From contig CACGAB010000002.1 in the NCBI GenBank assembly GCA_902570915.1, positions 62,001 to 126,000 on the forward strand: DNA of 64,000 nt, read 5' to 3'. The notes under the pieces were generated by a model. That model did not search any database. It saw only the letters and a program-made list of their open reading frames with translations, and had not been told where the DNA came from. The DNA is from an uncultured Pelagibacteraceae bacterium. GTDB taxonomy: Bacteria > Pseudomonadota > Alphaproteobacteria > Pelagibacterales > Pelagibacteraceae. A program made the position numbers and the translations under genes. The stretch's first letter is position 1; the number at the start of each line of letters is the position of its first letter. Positions 20,660 through 29,836 of the stretch are shown here, piece by piece.

Positions 20660-22120
20660 ATGAATTCTATTGTGATAGGCTCAGGTTTTGGCGGTATTGC
20701 TGCTGCCCTAAGATTGAAAGCTAAAGGTCATCAAGTAACATTGGTTGAAAAACATCCTGATCTTGGTGGGAGAGCAAGAGTTTTTAAAAAAAATGGTTTC
20801 ACTTACGATGGTGGACCCACAGTTATTACTGCACCCTATTTAATTGATGAATTATTCAAATTATTTAAAAAAGACTCAAAAAATTACATAGAACTTTCCC
20901 CTCTTAAAATTTGGTATCAATTTATTTTTGGAGATAACTCAAAATTTAACTACTCAGGTGATGAAACTGAAATGAAAAAACAAATTGCAGAAATTAGTAA
21001 AGATGATGTTGAGGGATATGAAAAATTAGTAAGTTTTACAAAAAAAATTTTTGACAAGGGTTTTTTAGAACTTGCGGACGTTCCTTTTGATAAACCTTTT
21101 TTTATGATGCGGCAACTTCCTTCACTTCTAAAACTTAAAAGTTATAAATCAGTTTATTCATTAGTTTCATCTTTTATAAAAAATGAAAAACTAAGAAGAA
21201 TTTTAAGCATGCATCCTCTTTTAGTTGGGGGAAATCCTTTTACAACTACTTCTATTTATGGACTAATTTTATATTTAGAGAAAAAATGGGGAATTCATTA
21301 CTCGATGGGTGGGACAGGTAATATTATTAAAGGTTTTGAGAAACTAATGAACGAAGTTGATATTAAAATTATAAAGGGCCATGAAGTAGAAAAAATTATT
21401 TCAAATGGAAATAAAATAACTGGTGTCAGACTTGATAATGATACTAATATTTTAGCTGATAATGTTATTTGCAATGCCGACCCACCTGCAGTTTACGAAA
21501 AGTTGCTTAATGGAAACACAAAAAATTCAATGATGTTCAAATGGAAATGGGGAAGGATGGAATACTCTATGGGATTATTTGTATATTATTTTGGAACAAA
21601 AAAAACTTACCAAAACGTTGAACATCACACAATAAAATTTGGAAATAAGTATAAAGAACATCTCGATGACATATTTGAGAATAAAAAATTAAATGATGAT
21701 ATAAGTTATTATCTTCATAGACCCTCTGCTACTGATAAAACTATGGCTCCTGCTGGACAGGATTGTTTTTACGTTCTTGTTCCAGTTCCCAATAATCAAT
21801 CTAAAATTAATTGGTCTATTCAGGGAGAAAAGATGAAAAATTTAGTAATTAAAAAAATGGAAAAAGATCTTATGCCAAACTTAAGAGAAAATATTGTTGA
21901 AGATTTTTATTTGACACCAGACTATTTTGAGAAAGACTTAAATACAAAATATGGATCGGGCTTCTCAATTCAACCAAAATTTACACAATCTGCTTATTTT
22001 AGATTTCATAATAAATCTGAAATATACGATGGACTTTATTTTGTTGGAGCTGGAACACATCCAGGGGCTGGTGTGCCCGGCGTTCTATCCTCAGCTAAAG
22101 TATTAGATAAAATTTTATAA
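20660..22120 (+). CDS. crtI: Phytoene desaturase
   Basis: ORF 486 aa; IVIGSGFGGIAAALRLKAKGHQVTLVEKHPDLGGRARVF, YDGGPTVITAPYLIDELF, LYFVGAGTHPGAGVPGVLSSAKV. Confidence 0.96.
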   Translation: MNSIVIGSGFGGIAAALRLKAKGHQVTLVEKHPDLGGRARVFKKNGFTYDGGPTVITAPYLIDELFKLFKKDSKNYIELSPLKIWYQFIFGDNSKFNYSGDETEMKKQIAEISKDDVEGYEKLVSFTKKIFDKGFLELADVPFDKPFFMMRQLPSLLKLKSYKSVYSLVSSFIKNEKLRRILSMHPLLVGGNPFTTTSIYGLILYLEKKWGIHYSMGGTGNIIKGFEKLMNEVDIKIIKGHEVEKIISNGNKITGVRLDNDTNILADNVICNADPPAVYEKLLNGNTKNSMMFKWKWGRMEYSMGLFVYYFGTKKTYQNVEHHTIKFGNKYKEHLDDIFENKKLNDDISYYLHRPSATDKTMAPAGQDCFYVLVPVPNNQSKINWSIQGEKMKNLVIKKMEKDLMPNLRENIVEDFYLTPDYFEKDLNTKYGSGFSIQPKFTQSAYFRFHNKSEIYDGLYFVGAGTHPGAGVPGVLSSAKVLDKIL

Positions 22121-22971
22121 TGTCTGATAAAAGTTACTTGTCTGTTTATGCTAAGTCATTTAGCTGGGCCGGTTTTTTTTTACCAAGGGAAACACTTAAA
22201 AAATGTTCTGTATTATATGATTTTTGTAGAGTTGTAGACAATATTGCAGACGATAATGACGAGATAGAGGTCAAAGAAAAAAAATTTGCTGAATTTGAAA
22301 ATGAATTTAATCAAAAAAAATTTGATAACCTTATTATAAAGAATATGTGGGGTATCATGGAGGAATTCAACATATCCATAAAAATAGTTCAAGATTTATT
22401 GGCTGGTATTAGATCAGATATTAAAGAAAAAGTTGAAATAAATTCAAAAAAAGACTTATTAATTTATTCATATAGAGTAGCTGGGACTGTAGGTTTAATG
22501 ATGGCAAAAATTTTAAATGTAACAAAAAAAAATTCTCTCAAGTCAGCTATTGATTTAGGAATAGCAATGCAATTAACAAATATATCTAGAGATGTCTTAG
22601 AAGACTCAAAAAATAATAGATTTTATATTGAGGAAAATTTTGAAAAGATCTCCTCTACTGTCAATCTTGCGAACCGATATTATCAAGATTCTTTTTATGC
22701 AATAAAAAGCATACCAATAAGTTTCCGTTTTTCTATATTGGTTGCTAGAAGAGTGTATAGAAAAATAGGATATAAAATTTTAAAAAAAAAAAACTTAGAG
22801 AACTACCTAAGATCAGGGAAAATTTATGTCTCAAACATTGAAAAAGTATTGGAGACTTTTCTGTCAATTTTTGACTTAATCAGTTTATTTTTAATTAATA
22901 AAAACGAAGATCAAATTCAACATGATCACATTCTGATAAATGAGGAAATAAATTTAAATGAAAGAATTTGA
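22120..22971 (+). CDS. crtB: Phytoene synthase
   Basis: ORF 283 aa; DFCRVVDNIADD, YRVAGTVGLMMAKIL, AMQLTNISRDVLEDSKNNRFYI. Confidence 0.95.
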   Translation: MSDKSYLSVYAKSFSWAGFFLPRETLKKCSVLYDFCRVVDNIADDNDEIEVKEKKFAEFENEFNQKKFDNLIIKNMWGIMEEFNISIKIVQDLLAGIRSDIKEKVEINSKKDLLIYSYRVAGTVGLMMAKILNVTKKNSLKSAIDLGIAMQLTNISRDVLEDSKNNRFYIEENFEKISSTVNLANRYYQDSFYAIKSIPISFRFSILVARRVYRKIGYKILKKKNLENYLRSGKIYVSNIEKVLETFLSIFDLISLFLINKNEDQIQHDHILINEEINLNERI

Positions 22972-24025
22972 TTATGTAATTATAGGTGGTGGTTGTGCAG
23001 GATTATCTCTTGCTTATGAGTTAGAAATTCATGAAAAATTAAAAGATAAAACTTTAGCAATTATTGAACCAAGGAAGGAATATAAACGAGATAAGACTTG
23101 GTCTTTTTGGAAAGTAGCACCTCATAATTTTGACGATTGTGTAAAAAAAAATTGGGATAATTTTTCAGTTAACATACCAGGTAAAACAAATTATTTAGAA
23201 TGTAAAAATTTTCCATATCAAAGTATTGATAGTGGTTTATTTTATGAAAAAATTAAAAACAAACTAAAAAAAAACGAAAATATTTTCTTTTTTAAAAATA
23301 TAGAAGAGATTAATAAGCAAAATTCTTTGGTTTTTAATAGTGTGCCAAATATCAAAAAAAACCATCTAAATCTTTGGCAACATTTTTGTGGTGTAGAAAT
23401 AAAAACAGAGAACGATATTTTCGACGAAAAAATTTTTAACCTCATGGATTTTGATTGTGAACAAAGAGAAAGCGTGCATTTTTTTTATACATTACCATAC
23501 ACAAAAAATAGAGCTTTAGTAGAAACAACTTGGTTATCAAAAATGAATGACAATTCACAAAAAGATTATGAGAATCAAATCAACAATTATATTAAAAATA
23601 ATTTGAAAATTAAAAATTATGAAATTACATATAAAGAAGAGGGAGCAATACCCTTGTTTTATCCATTAAATAAAAATGAAAAAAATAAAATTAATATTGG
23701 AACAGCTGGTGGAATGACAAGATTAAGCACTGGATATACTTTTTTAAATATACAAGAACACAGCAAGTATATTAGAGAGAATATTGATAATATTTCAAAT
23801 GCTAAAAAATTTGAAATAGATAGAAAATACAAATTTTTGGATGAAATTTTTTTACGCGTTCTTAAAAAAAATCCTGAAAAAATGTCTGATGTATTTTTTA
23901 AGATGTTTAAGACTTCACCAAAGACTGTTATAAAATTTCTATCAAACAAAAGTAATTTTTTAGAAGATTTAAGTATAATTTTTAAAATGCCAAAATTGAT
24001 ATTTATTAAAGCTTTATTTGACTAA
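22958..24025 (+). CDS. crtY: Lycopene beta-cyclase
   Basis: ORF 355 aa; YVIIGGGCAGLSLAYEL, DKTWSFW, GTAGGMTRLSTGYTFLNIQEHSKYI. Confidence 0.94.
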   Translation: MKEFDYVIIGGGCAGLSLAYELEIHEKLKDKTLAIIEPRKEYKRDKTWSFWKVAPHNFDDCVKKNWDNFSVNIPGKTNYLECKNFPYQSIDSGLFYEKIKNKLKKNENIFFFKNIEEINKQNSLVFNSVPNIKKNHLNLWQHFCGVEIKTENDIFDEKIFNLMDFDCEQRESVHFFYTLPYTKNRALVETTWLSKMNDNSQKDYENQINNYIKNNLKIKNYEITYKEEGAIPLFYPLNKNEKNKINIGTAGGMTRLSTGYTFLNIQEHSKYIRENIDNISNAKKFEIDRKYKFLDEIFLRVLKKNPEKMSDVFFKMFKTSPKTVIKFLSNKSNFLEDLSIIFKMPKLIFIKALFD

Positions 24026-24031
24026 TTGATA

Positions 24032-24967
24032 ATGACTATACAGATTAAGAAAATTAACTTTAAACATTCTTTTATTTTTTTTTTATTTTGTAATATTGTT
24101 TCTCTACCGTTTATAAAAGCTTACAATCTAAGTATTTCTCCATTAATTTGTTTATTATTAATTTTAATAATTGGTGTATCACATGGTTCTTTGGATCATA
24201 TAAAGGGAAGGAAGCTTCTAAAAATTTTCCAAATAAATAATATAATTACTTTTTATACATCCTATTTTCTGCTGGCAGTAACAATTATAATTCTTTGGGT
24301 ACTTTTACCAACAGTAGTGCTTATTGCTTTTTTAATTGTTGCCTCATTTCATTTTGGAAAAGAAGATACTCAATTTCTAATTGATAATAATTCATATTTA
24401 AATCAATTTTTATTTTTTCTTAAAGGATCTTTAATAATATTGGCACCACTGTATTTTAATTTTAATGAAACCGTTTCTATATTCAAATTACTATTAATCG
24501 AAAATGAGTCGTTTTATCAAAGTTTAAATGTGATCGAAAATAATAATTTTTTGATAATTGGGATTGTGTTAAGTGCATTATCTAGCATTATTTTATTTTT
24601 CAAAAAATTTGAGTTAAAGAAATTTACAATTTTTTTTGATTACTTCTCGATAATAATCATTAATATGCATTTCTCTCCTTTAATAGCCTTCACAATTTAT
24701 TTTTGTTTTTTACATTCTATAAGACATAGTATTTCATTAATCACTGAGCTTGATCAAAAAAGTTTAAGGAATGGAGTTTTAGTTTTTATTAAAAAAGCTA
24801 CCCCTTTAACTTTCCTAACTGGTATTTTTTGTTTAATAGGTCTTTATTTTTTAAATAATAATTACAATTTAGACAGTGCAATTTTGAAATTAATATTTAT
24901 AGGTTTGGCGTCTTTAACTTTTCCGCATATATTGCTCGAATATTTGATTGAAAAAAATGAAAAATAA
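24032..24967 (+). CDS. blh: Beta-carotene 15,15'-dioxygenase, Brp/Blh family
   Basis: Polytopic membrane protein; IGVSHGSLDHIKGRKLL, ASFHFGKEDTQFL, FCFLHSIRHS histidine motifs; adjacent to crtY. ATG at 24032 preferred over TTG 24026. Confidence 0.9.
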   Translation: MTIQIKKINFKHSFIFFLFCNIVSLPFIKAYNLSISPLICLLLILIIGVSHGSLDHIKGRKLLKIFQINNIITFYTSYFLLAVTIIILWVLLPTVVLIAFLIVASFHFGKEDTQFLIDNNSYLNQFLFFLKGSLIILAPLYFNFNETVSIFKLLLIENESFYQSLNVIENNNFLIIGIVLSALSSIILFFKKFELKKFTIFFDYFSIIIINMHFSPLIAFTIYFCFLHSIRHSISLITELDQKSLRNGVLVFIKKATPLTFLTGIFCLIGLYFLNNNYNLDSAILKLIFIGLASLTFPHILLEYLIEKNEK

Positions 24968-25901
24968 AGAAATAAAAATTTTACTATCTGCGCCAAGAGG
25001 ATTTTGTGCGGGTGTAGAGAGAGCTATTGAAATTGTTGAAAAGGCCATTAAAAAATACGGAGTGCCAGTTTACGTTCGACATGAAATTGTTCATAATAAA
25101 TTTGTAGTTGACGATTTAAAAAAGAAAGGAGCTATATTTGTTGAGGAGCTTGAAGAAATTAAAGATAAAACTAGACCTGTAATTTTTTCTGCGCACGGGG
25201 TTCCGAAAAAAGTTCCCTATGAAGCTGAAAGTTACAAAATGACATATGTGGATGCTACTTGTCCTTTAGTGTCGAAAGTTCATCGCGAAGCTGAAAATCT
25301 TCACAAATCAGGTTATCACTTAATTTTGATTGGACACCAGAACCATCCTGAAGTTGTTGGAACAATGGGACAATTACCAGTAGGTTCGATAGATCTTATT
25401 CAAGATGAAGATGAAGCAAAAAAATATGAATTTAAAGAAAAAAAAAAATTAGCTTATGTAACTCAAACAACCTTATCAGTAGATGATACAAGAAGTATAA
25501 TTGGTATTTTAAAAGATAGATTTCCTGGTATTAGAGAGCCACATAAAGAAGATATATGTTATGCAACGACAAATAGACAGATGGCTGTAAAAAATATTGC
25601 AAAAAATTGCGATGTGTTTTTTGTAATTGGAAGTAGAAATTCCTCAAATTCAGTGAGACTTGTTGAGGTTGCAAAAAAATCAGGTTGTAACAATGCTCAT
25701 CTTATTCACTCACAAAGTGAAATACCTTATGATTTAATTGAAAAATCTAATACTGTAGGGATATCTTCCGGAGCCTCTGCACCAGAAATTCTTGTAGAAA
25801 ATTTCATAGAGAGTTTAAAAAAAAAATTTACAGTGTCCATAGACGAGGTTGAAATAATCAGAGAAAACGTTGTTTTCAAAGTACCTAAAAAATTAAATTA
25901 A
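24957..25901 (+). CDS. ispH: 4-hydroxy-3-methylbut-2-enyl diphosphate reductase
   Basis: ILLSAPRGFCAGVERAIEIVEKA, VRHEIVHNKFVV, DATCPLVSKVH, CYATTNRQMAVK; ATG 24957 preferred. Confidence 0.97.
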   Translation: MKNKEIKILLSAPRGFCAGVERAIEIVEKAIKKYGVPVYVRHEIVHNKFVVDDLKKKGAIFVEELEEIKDKTRPVIFSAHGVPKKVPYEAESYKMTYVDATCPLVSKVHREAENLHKSGYHLILIGHQNHPEVVGTMGQLPVGSIDLIQDEDEAKKYEFKEKKKLAYVTQTTLSVDDTRSIIGILKDRFPGIREPHKEDICYATTNRQMAVKNIAKNCDVFFVIGSRNSSNSVRLVEVAKKSGCNNAHLIHSQSEIPYDLIEKSNTVGISSGASAPEILVENFIESLKKKFTVSIDEVEIIRENVVFKVPKKLN

Positions 25902-26867
25902 ATGGCTGTCTATACCAAGATTAATAGGAGTGATTTAAAATCTATAAATAGAGAATTTAATTTTGAAAATTTTCAAAGTTTTAAAGGAATAAAACAAGGT
26001 ATTGAAAACACTAATTATTTGCTCAGATCAAAAAATAAAAAGTTTATTCTTACAATTTTTGAAAAAAGAGTTGTGAAAAAAGAGATACCTTTTTTTATGA
26101 AATTAATGGATCAATTAAGTAATCTAAATATTAGTTGCCCTAAACCTCTTAAAAATAATCGAGGAAATTATCTAATCAAGGTTAAAAACAAAGTATCTTG
26201 TGTCGTAACTTTTCTTGACGGAAAAGATAAAAAAAAGCTTAATCTTAAGAATTGTTTTGATATTGGTAAAACAATTGCGCAAATACACCTATCTACAAAA
26301 AAGCTAAAACTATACAGAAAAAACTCGATGGGTATTAAAAATCTTAATCCTCTATTAAATAGTATTAAATTTAAGTCTCAAAAATTTAGTAACTTAGAAA
26401 AGTTTTTAAAAGATAATTTTAAAGATATAAAAGATAAATGGCCAAAAAAATTACCTCAAGGTATTATTCATGGAGATCTATTTATAGATAATATTTTTTT
26501 TAAAGGTAATAAACTATCTGGCATAATTGATTTTTATTTTGCGGCTAATGATTATTTTATGTATGAGATTGCTATTTGCATAAATGCTTTATGTTTTGAT
26601 AAAAATAAATCAAGATTTAGAATTAATAAAAGAAAGATCAAGAATTTAATCAAAGGTTACGAAAGTGTAAAAAAAATTACTAAAAAAGAAAAGAGATCAA
26701 TAAATATTCTATGCCGTGGTGCAGCAATGAGATATTTTTTAACCAGACTTTATGACTATACAAATACTCCTAAAACAGCATTAATTAAGATCAAAGATCC
26801 TAGAGAGTATTATCAAAAATTAGTAATACATAATAATTTAAAAACCTATAAAGATTACTTAAGTTAA
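25902..26867 (+). CDS. thrB: Homoserine kinase (aminoglycoside phosphotransferase fold)
   Basis: ORF 321 aa; GIKQGIENTNYLL, GIIHGDLFIDNIFF, LSGIIDFYFAANDYFMYEIAI. Confidence 0.93.
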   Translation: MAVYTKINRSDLKSINREFNFENFQSFKGIKQGIENTNYLLRSKNKKFILTIFEKRVVKKEIPFFMKLMDQLSNLNISCPKPLKNNRGNYLIKVKNKVSCVVTFLDGKDKKKLNLKNCFDIGKTIAQIHLSTKKLKLYRKNSMGIKNLNPLLNSIKFKSQKFSNLEKFLKDNFKDIKDKWPKKLPQGIIHGDLFIDNIFFKGNKLSGIIDFYFAANDYFMYEIAICINALCFDKNKSRFRINKRKIKNLIKGYESVKKITKKEKRSINILCRGAAMRYFLTRLYDYTNTPKTALIKIKDPREYYQKLVIHNNLKTYKDYLS

Positions 26868-27289
26868 TGATTAAGATATACACAGACGGTTCTTGTATAG
26901 AAAACCCAGGTAGAGGTGGTTGGGCGGCAATAATATTAGATGATGGAAAAAAAATTGAAATAAAAGGAAATAAAAAAGATACTACGAATAATCAGATGGA
27001 ATTGTTAGCACCTATACAAGCTCTTAAAAAAATTCCAAAAGGTAGTAAAGTTCAAATTTTTACAGATTCCAAGTACGTGAAATCTGGAATAACAGAATGG
27101 GTTCACAATTGGAAAAAAAATGGATGGAAAACAGCAAACAAACAAGATGTAAAAAATAAAGAACTTTGGTTAGAGTTAGATCTTTTAAATAATGAATTTG
27201 AAATAAGTTGGAATTGGGTAAAAGCACATTCTACTGATGAGTTAAATAATGAAGTAGATTTACTTGCAAGATCGGCAGCAAACAATTAA
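26867..27289 (+). CDS. rnhA: Ribonuclease HI
   Basis: ORF 140 aa; IYTDGSCIENPGRGGWAAII, NNQMELLAPIQAL, DSKYVKSGITEWVHNWKKNGWK, WVKAHSTDELNNEVDLLAR. Confidence 0.97.
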   Translation: MIKIYTDGSCIENPGRGGWAAIILDDGKKIEIKGNKKDTTNNQMELLAPIQALKKIPKGSKVQIFTDSKYVKSGITEWVHNWKKNGWKTANKQDVKNKELWLELDLLNNEFEISWNWVKAHSTDELNNEVDLLARSAANN

Positions 27290-27314
27290 AGCATGCGCTT
27301 GGAAAGCGCATAAC

Positions 27315-27803
27315 TTATAGTAAATTATTTAATAAATTTTCCGCGGAAGTTAAACCACACTCTTTAGTCTCTTTTTCTTCGTGAATATTAACAACTGTGA
27401 AATTTTCAATTACTATTAAATAACGATTTGATCTAATTCCCATTCCTTTTGCATTACGATCAACTTCTGCGCCAATTGCTTTTGTGAATAACAAATAAGG
27501 ATCAGATAACATTTTTATTTTACCTGTAGTATTATTTATCTCTCCCCAACCGTTCATTACATAAGGATCGTTGACAGATAGACAAAATATTTGTTCTATT
27601 CCTTTTGCTTTGATTTTATCTGCATTTGCCACAAAGCCTGGAAGATGAAGTTTAGAGCAAGTTGATGTAAATGCCCCAGGTAAACCAAACAAAATAATTT
27701 TACCATTACCAATAATTTCTCTTAATTTATTTTTTTGTGGTTCTCCATCAACAAGTTGAAAAACTTCTGTGTCTGGTAGTTGGTCTTTTATTTTAAGTTT
27801 CAT
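27315..27803 (-). CDS. Peroxiredoxin (PRX5-like)
   Basis: ORF 162 aa; LFGLPGAFTSTCSKLHLPGF, FCLSVNDPYVMNGW. Confidence 0.93.
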   Translation of the reverse strand: MKLKIKDQLPDTEVFQLVDGEPQKNKLREIIGNGKIILFGLPGAFTSTCSKLHLPGFVANADKIKAKGIEQIFCLSVNDPYVMNGWGEINNTTGKIKMLSDPYLLFTKAIGAEVDRNAKGMGIRSNRYLIVIENFTVVNIHEEKETKECGLTSAENLLNNLL

Positions 27804-29173
27804 ATTGAATTCATCACATATTTTTTAACTTTTTCAATATCATTTGATAGAAGTTCAAATTTTTCTTTTCTGTCATTAACGTATTTCAGACTATCTGGTA
27901 AATTTTCAGTTTTTGAAATTGCATCTTCTATTGCTTTTGGAAATTTACATGGGTGTGCAGTTGATAATACAACACAATTTTTTTCCAATCTCAATTTTCG
28001 CACAGCACCAATACCCACTGCAGTATGCGGATCAACTACCACCTGATGTTCATCATTGATAGTTTTTATCATTTCAACAGTTTCGTTTTCATCAAGCATT
28101 TCAGATATAAAATTCTTTTTGATTTTATCTAAGTCATTTTTATCAATTTTATAAGTGTTATTTTTTATTTCAACCATTACATCTTTTGTAACATCCGAGT
28201 TACAATCTTTTACGTCGAATAAAAGTCTTTCAAAATTACTTGCTATCTGTATATCCATGCTTGGTGTATTTGTTTCCTCAACTTTCTTTTGACTATAATC
28301 ACCACCAGATATAGCTCTGTGCAGTATGTCATTTTTATTTGTAGCTACGATTAGTTTATCAATTGGAAGACCTAATTTTTTTGCTAAATAGCCAGCGTAA
28401 ATATCACCGAAGTTTCCTGTTGGAACAGAAAAGGACAAAGGTTGACCATTTCCAACTTTAAAGTAAGCGTAAAAATAATACACTGATTGAGCAATAATTC
28501 TTGCCCAATTAATTGAATTTACACCCGACATATTGATTGCTTTAGAAAATTTTTCGTCATTAAACATTGCTTTTACTAAATTTTGGCAATCGTCAAAATT
28601 ACCCTCGACCGCAATGTTAAATACATTACTCTCCTCATGTATTGTCATTAGTCTTCTTTGCACTGGCGAAATTTTATTGTTAGGGTGTAGCACAAAAACA
28701 TTTAAATTATTTTTTCCCTTTAAGGCGTCTATGGCAGCAGCACCTGTATCACCTGAAGTTGCTACTATTATATTAATTTTTTTTTGATCACGGCCTAAAT
28801 GATATTGATAAAAATTACCTATTAGTTGCATTGCGATATCTTTAAAAGCAAGTGTAGGTCCATGAAACAATTCTAATACTTTTAAATCTCCTAGATCTGA
28901 TATTTTAACAACGTCGTCGGATCTGAAATTTGAATATGATTTTGAAATCAAAGAGATTAGATCATCTTTAGACATGAAATCTCCTATAAATGGATAAATT
29001 ATTTCAGCTGCTAAATCATTGTAACTAAGGTTTTTTAGATTATTTAATTCTTCCCTTTTAAAGGGTTTAATTGACTTGGGAACAAATAGTCCCCCATCGT
29101 CAGCCAAACCTTTTAGGAAAACGTCTTTAAAAGTAAAGTTTTTATGATTGTTTCTTGTGCTTATGTAATTCAT
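27800..29173 (-). CDS. thrC: Threonine synthase
   Basis: ORF 457 aa; YISTRN, HGPTLAFKDIAMQLIGN, VATSGDTGAAAIDAL, SVPTGNFGDIYAGYLAKKLGLPIDKLIVATN. Confidence 0.96.
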   Translation of the reverse strand: MNYISTRNNHKNFTFKDVFLKGLADDGGLFVPKSIKPFKREELNNLKNLSYNDLAAEIIYPFIGDFMSKDDLISLISKSYSNFRSDDVVKISDLGDLKVLELFHGPTLAFKDIAMQLIGNFYQYHLGRDQKKINIIVATSGDTGAAAIDALKGKNNLNVFVLHPNNKISPVQRRLMTIHEESNVFNIAVEGNFDDCQNLVKAMFNDEKFSKAINMSGVNSINWARIIAQSVYYFYAYFKVGNGQPLSFSVPTGNFGDIYAGYLAKKLGLPIDKLIVATNKNDILHRAISGGDYSQKKVEETNTPSMDIQIASNFERLLFDVKDCNSDVTKDVMVEIKNNTYKIDKNDLDKIKKNFISEMLDENETVEMIKTINDEHQVVVDPHTAVGIGAVRKLRLEKNCVVLSTAHPCKFPKAIEDAISKTENLPDSLKYVNDRKEKFELLSNDIEKVKKYVMNSI

Positions 29174-29826
29174 TAATAATTCTTTTTTCTAAAATATAGA
29201 TATAGCAAAAGAATTGAAATCGCTAATGAAAACCATGTCATTGCGTACTTTTTGTGATTATTAGAAATATTAGCGGTAATTTTTTTTGGTCTAGGAAATT
29301 GATAATTTCCATCAAGATAAATTATATATTTAGAAAAATTCTTACCTGTAAATGTAAATATATCTTCCCTATCTAAACTAAACCAATAATTTTTATTTAG
29401 ATCATTATCAGGTTTAAAAATATTTTTTCTGTCCTGAATTCTCAATGTACCTATTATGTTATTTTGATCAAATACGTTTATTTCTGGAGTATCTTTTTTT
29501 TCAAATGGTATCCAACCCCGGTTAATTAAATAATTTTCCTGTCCAATAAAAATTGGATTTATTACCTCAAAACCTGGGGTACCTGACTCATTCAGGTTAT
29601 ATAAATAAATTTGTTTTTCAAAATTTATTAATCCAGACGTTTTAATTTTTAAAAAATTTTCTTTATTCGATTGGGATAGTTCAACTGGAGGTTTTTTGAG
29701 TGAATTTTCAATTTCCAAAATAAGATTATTTTTCCAGTTTAAACGGATCATTTGCCAAACACCTAAGGCAATAAAAACTAAAATAAAAAAAATTATAAAA
29801 ACAGAGAATAAAAACTTATATTTCAA
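29173..29826 (-). CDS. SURF1-like cytochrome oxidase biogenesis protein
   Basis: LGVWQMIRLNWKNNLI, YLINRGWIPFEKK, C-terminal HKKYAMTWFSLAISI. Start uncertain; TTG at 29826 lies just past the coxC stop, while the listed 29925 start overlaps coxC. Confidence 0.85.
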   Translation of the reverse strand: MKYKFLFSVFIIFFILVFIALGVWQMIRLNWKNNLILEIENSLKKPPVELSQSNKENFLKIKTSGLINFEKQIYLYNLNESGTPGFEVINPIFIGQENYLINRGWIPFEKKDTPEINVFDQNNIIGTLRIQDRKNIFKPDNDLNKNYWFSLDREDIFTFTGKNFSKYIIYLDGNYQFPRPKKITANISNNHKKYAMTWFSLAISILLLYLYFRKKNY

Positions 29827-29836
29827 TGATACAGAT

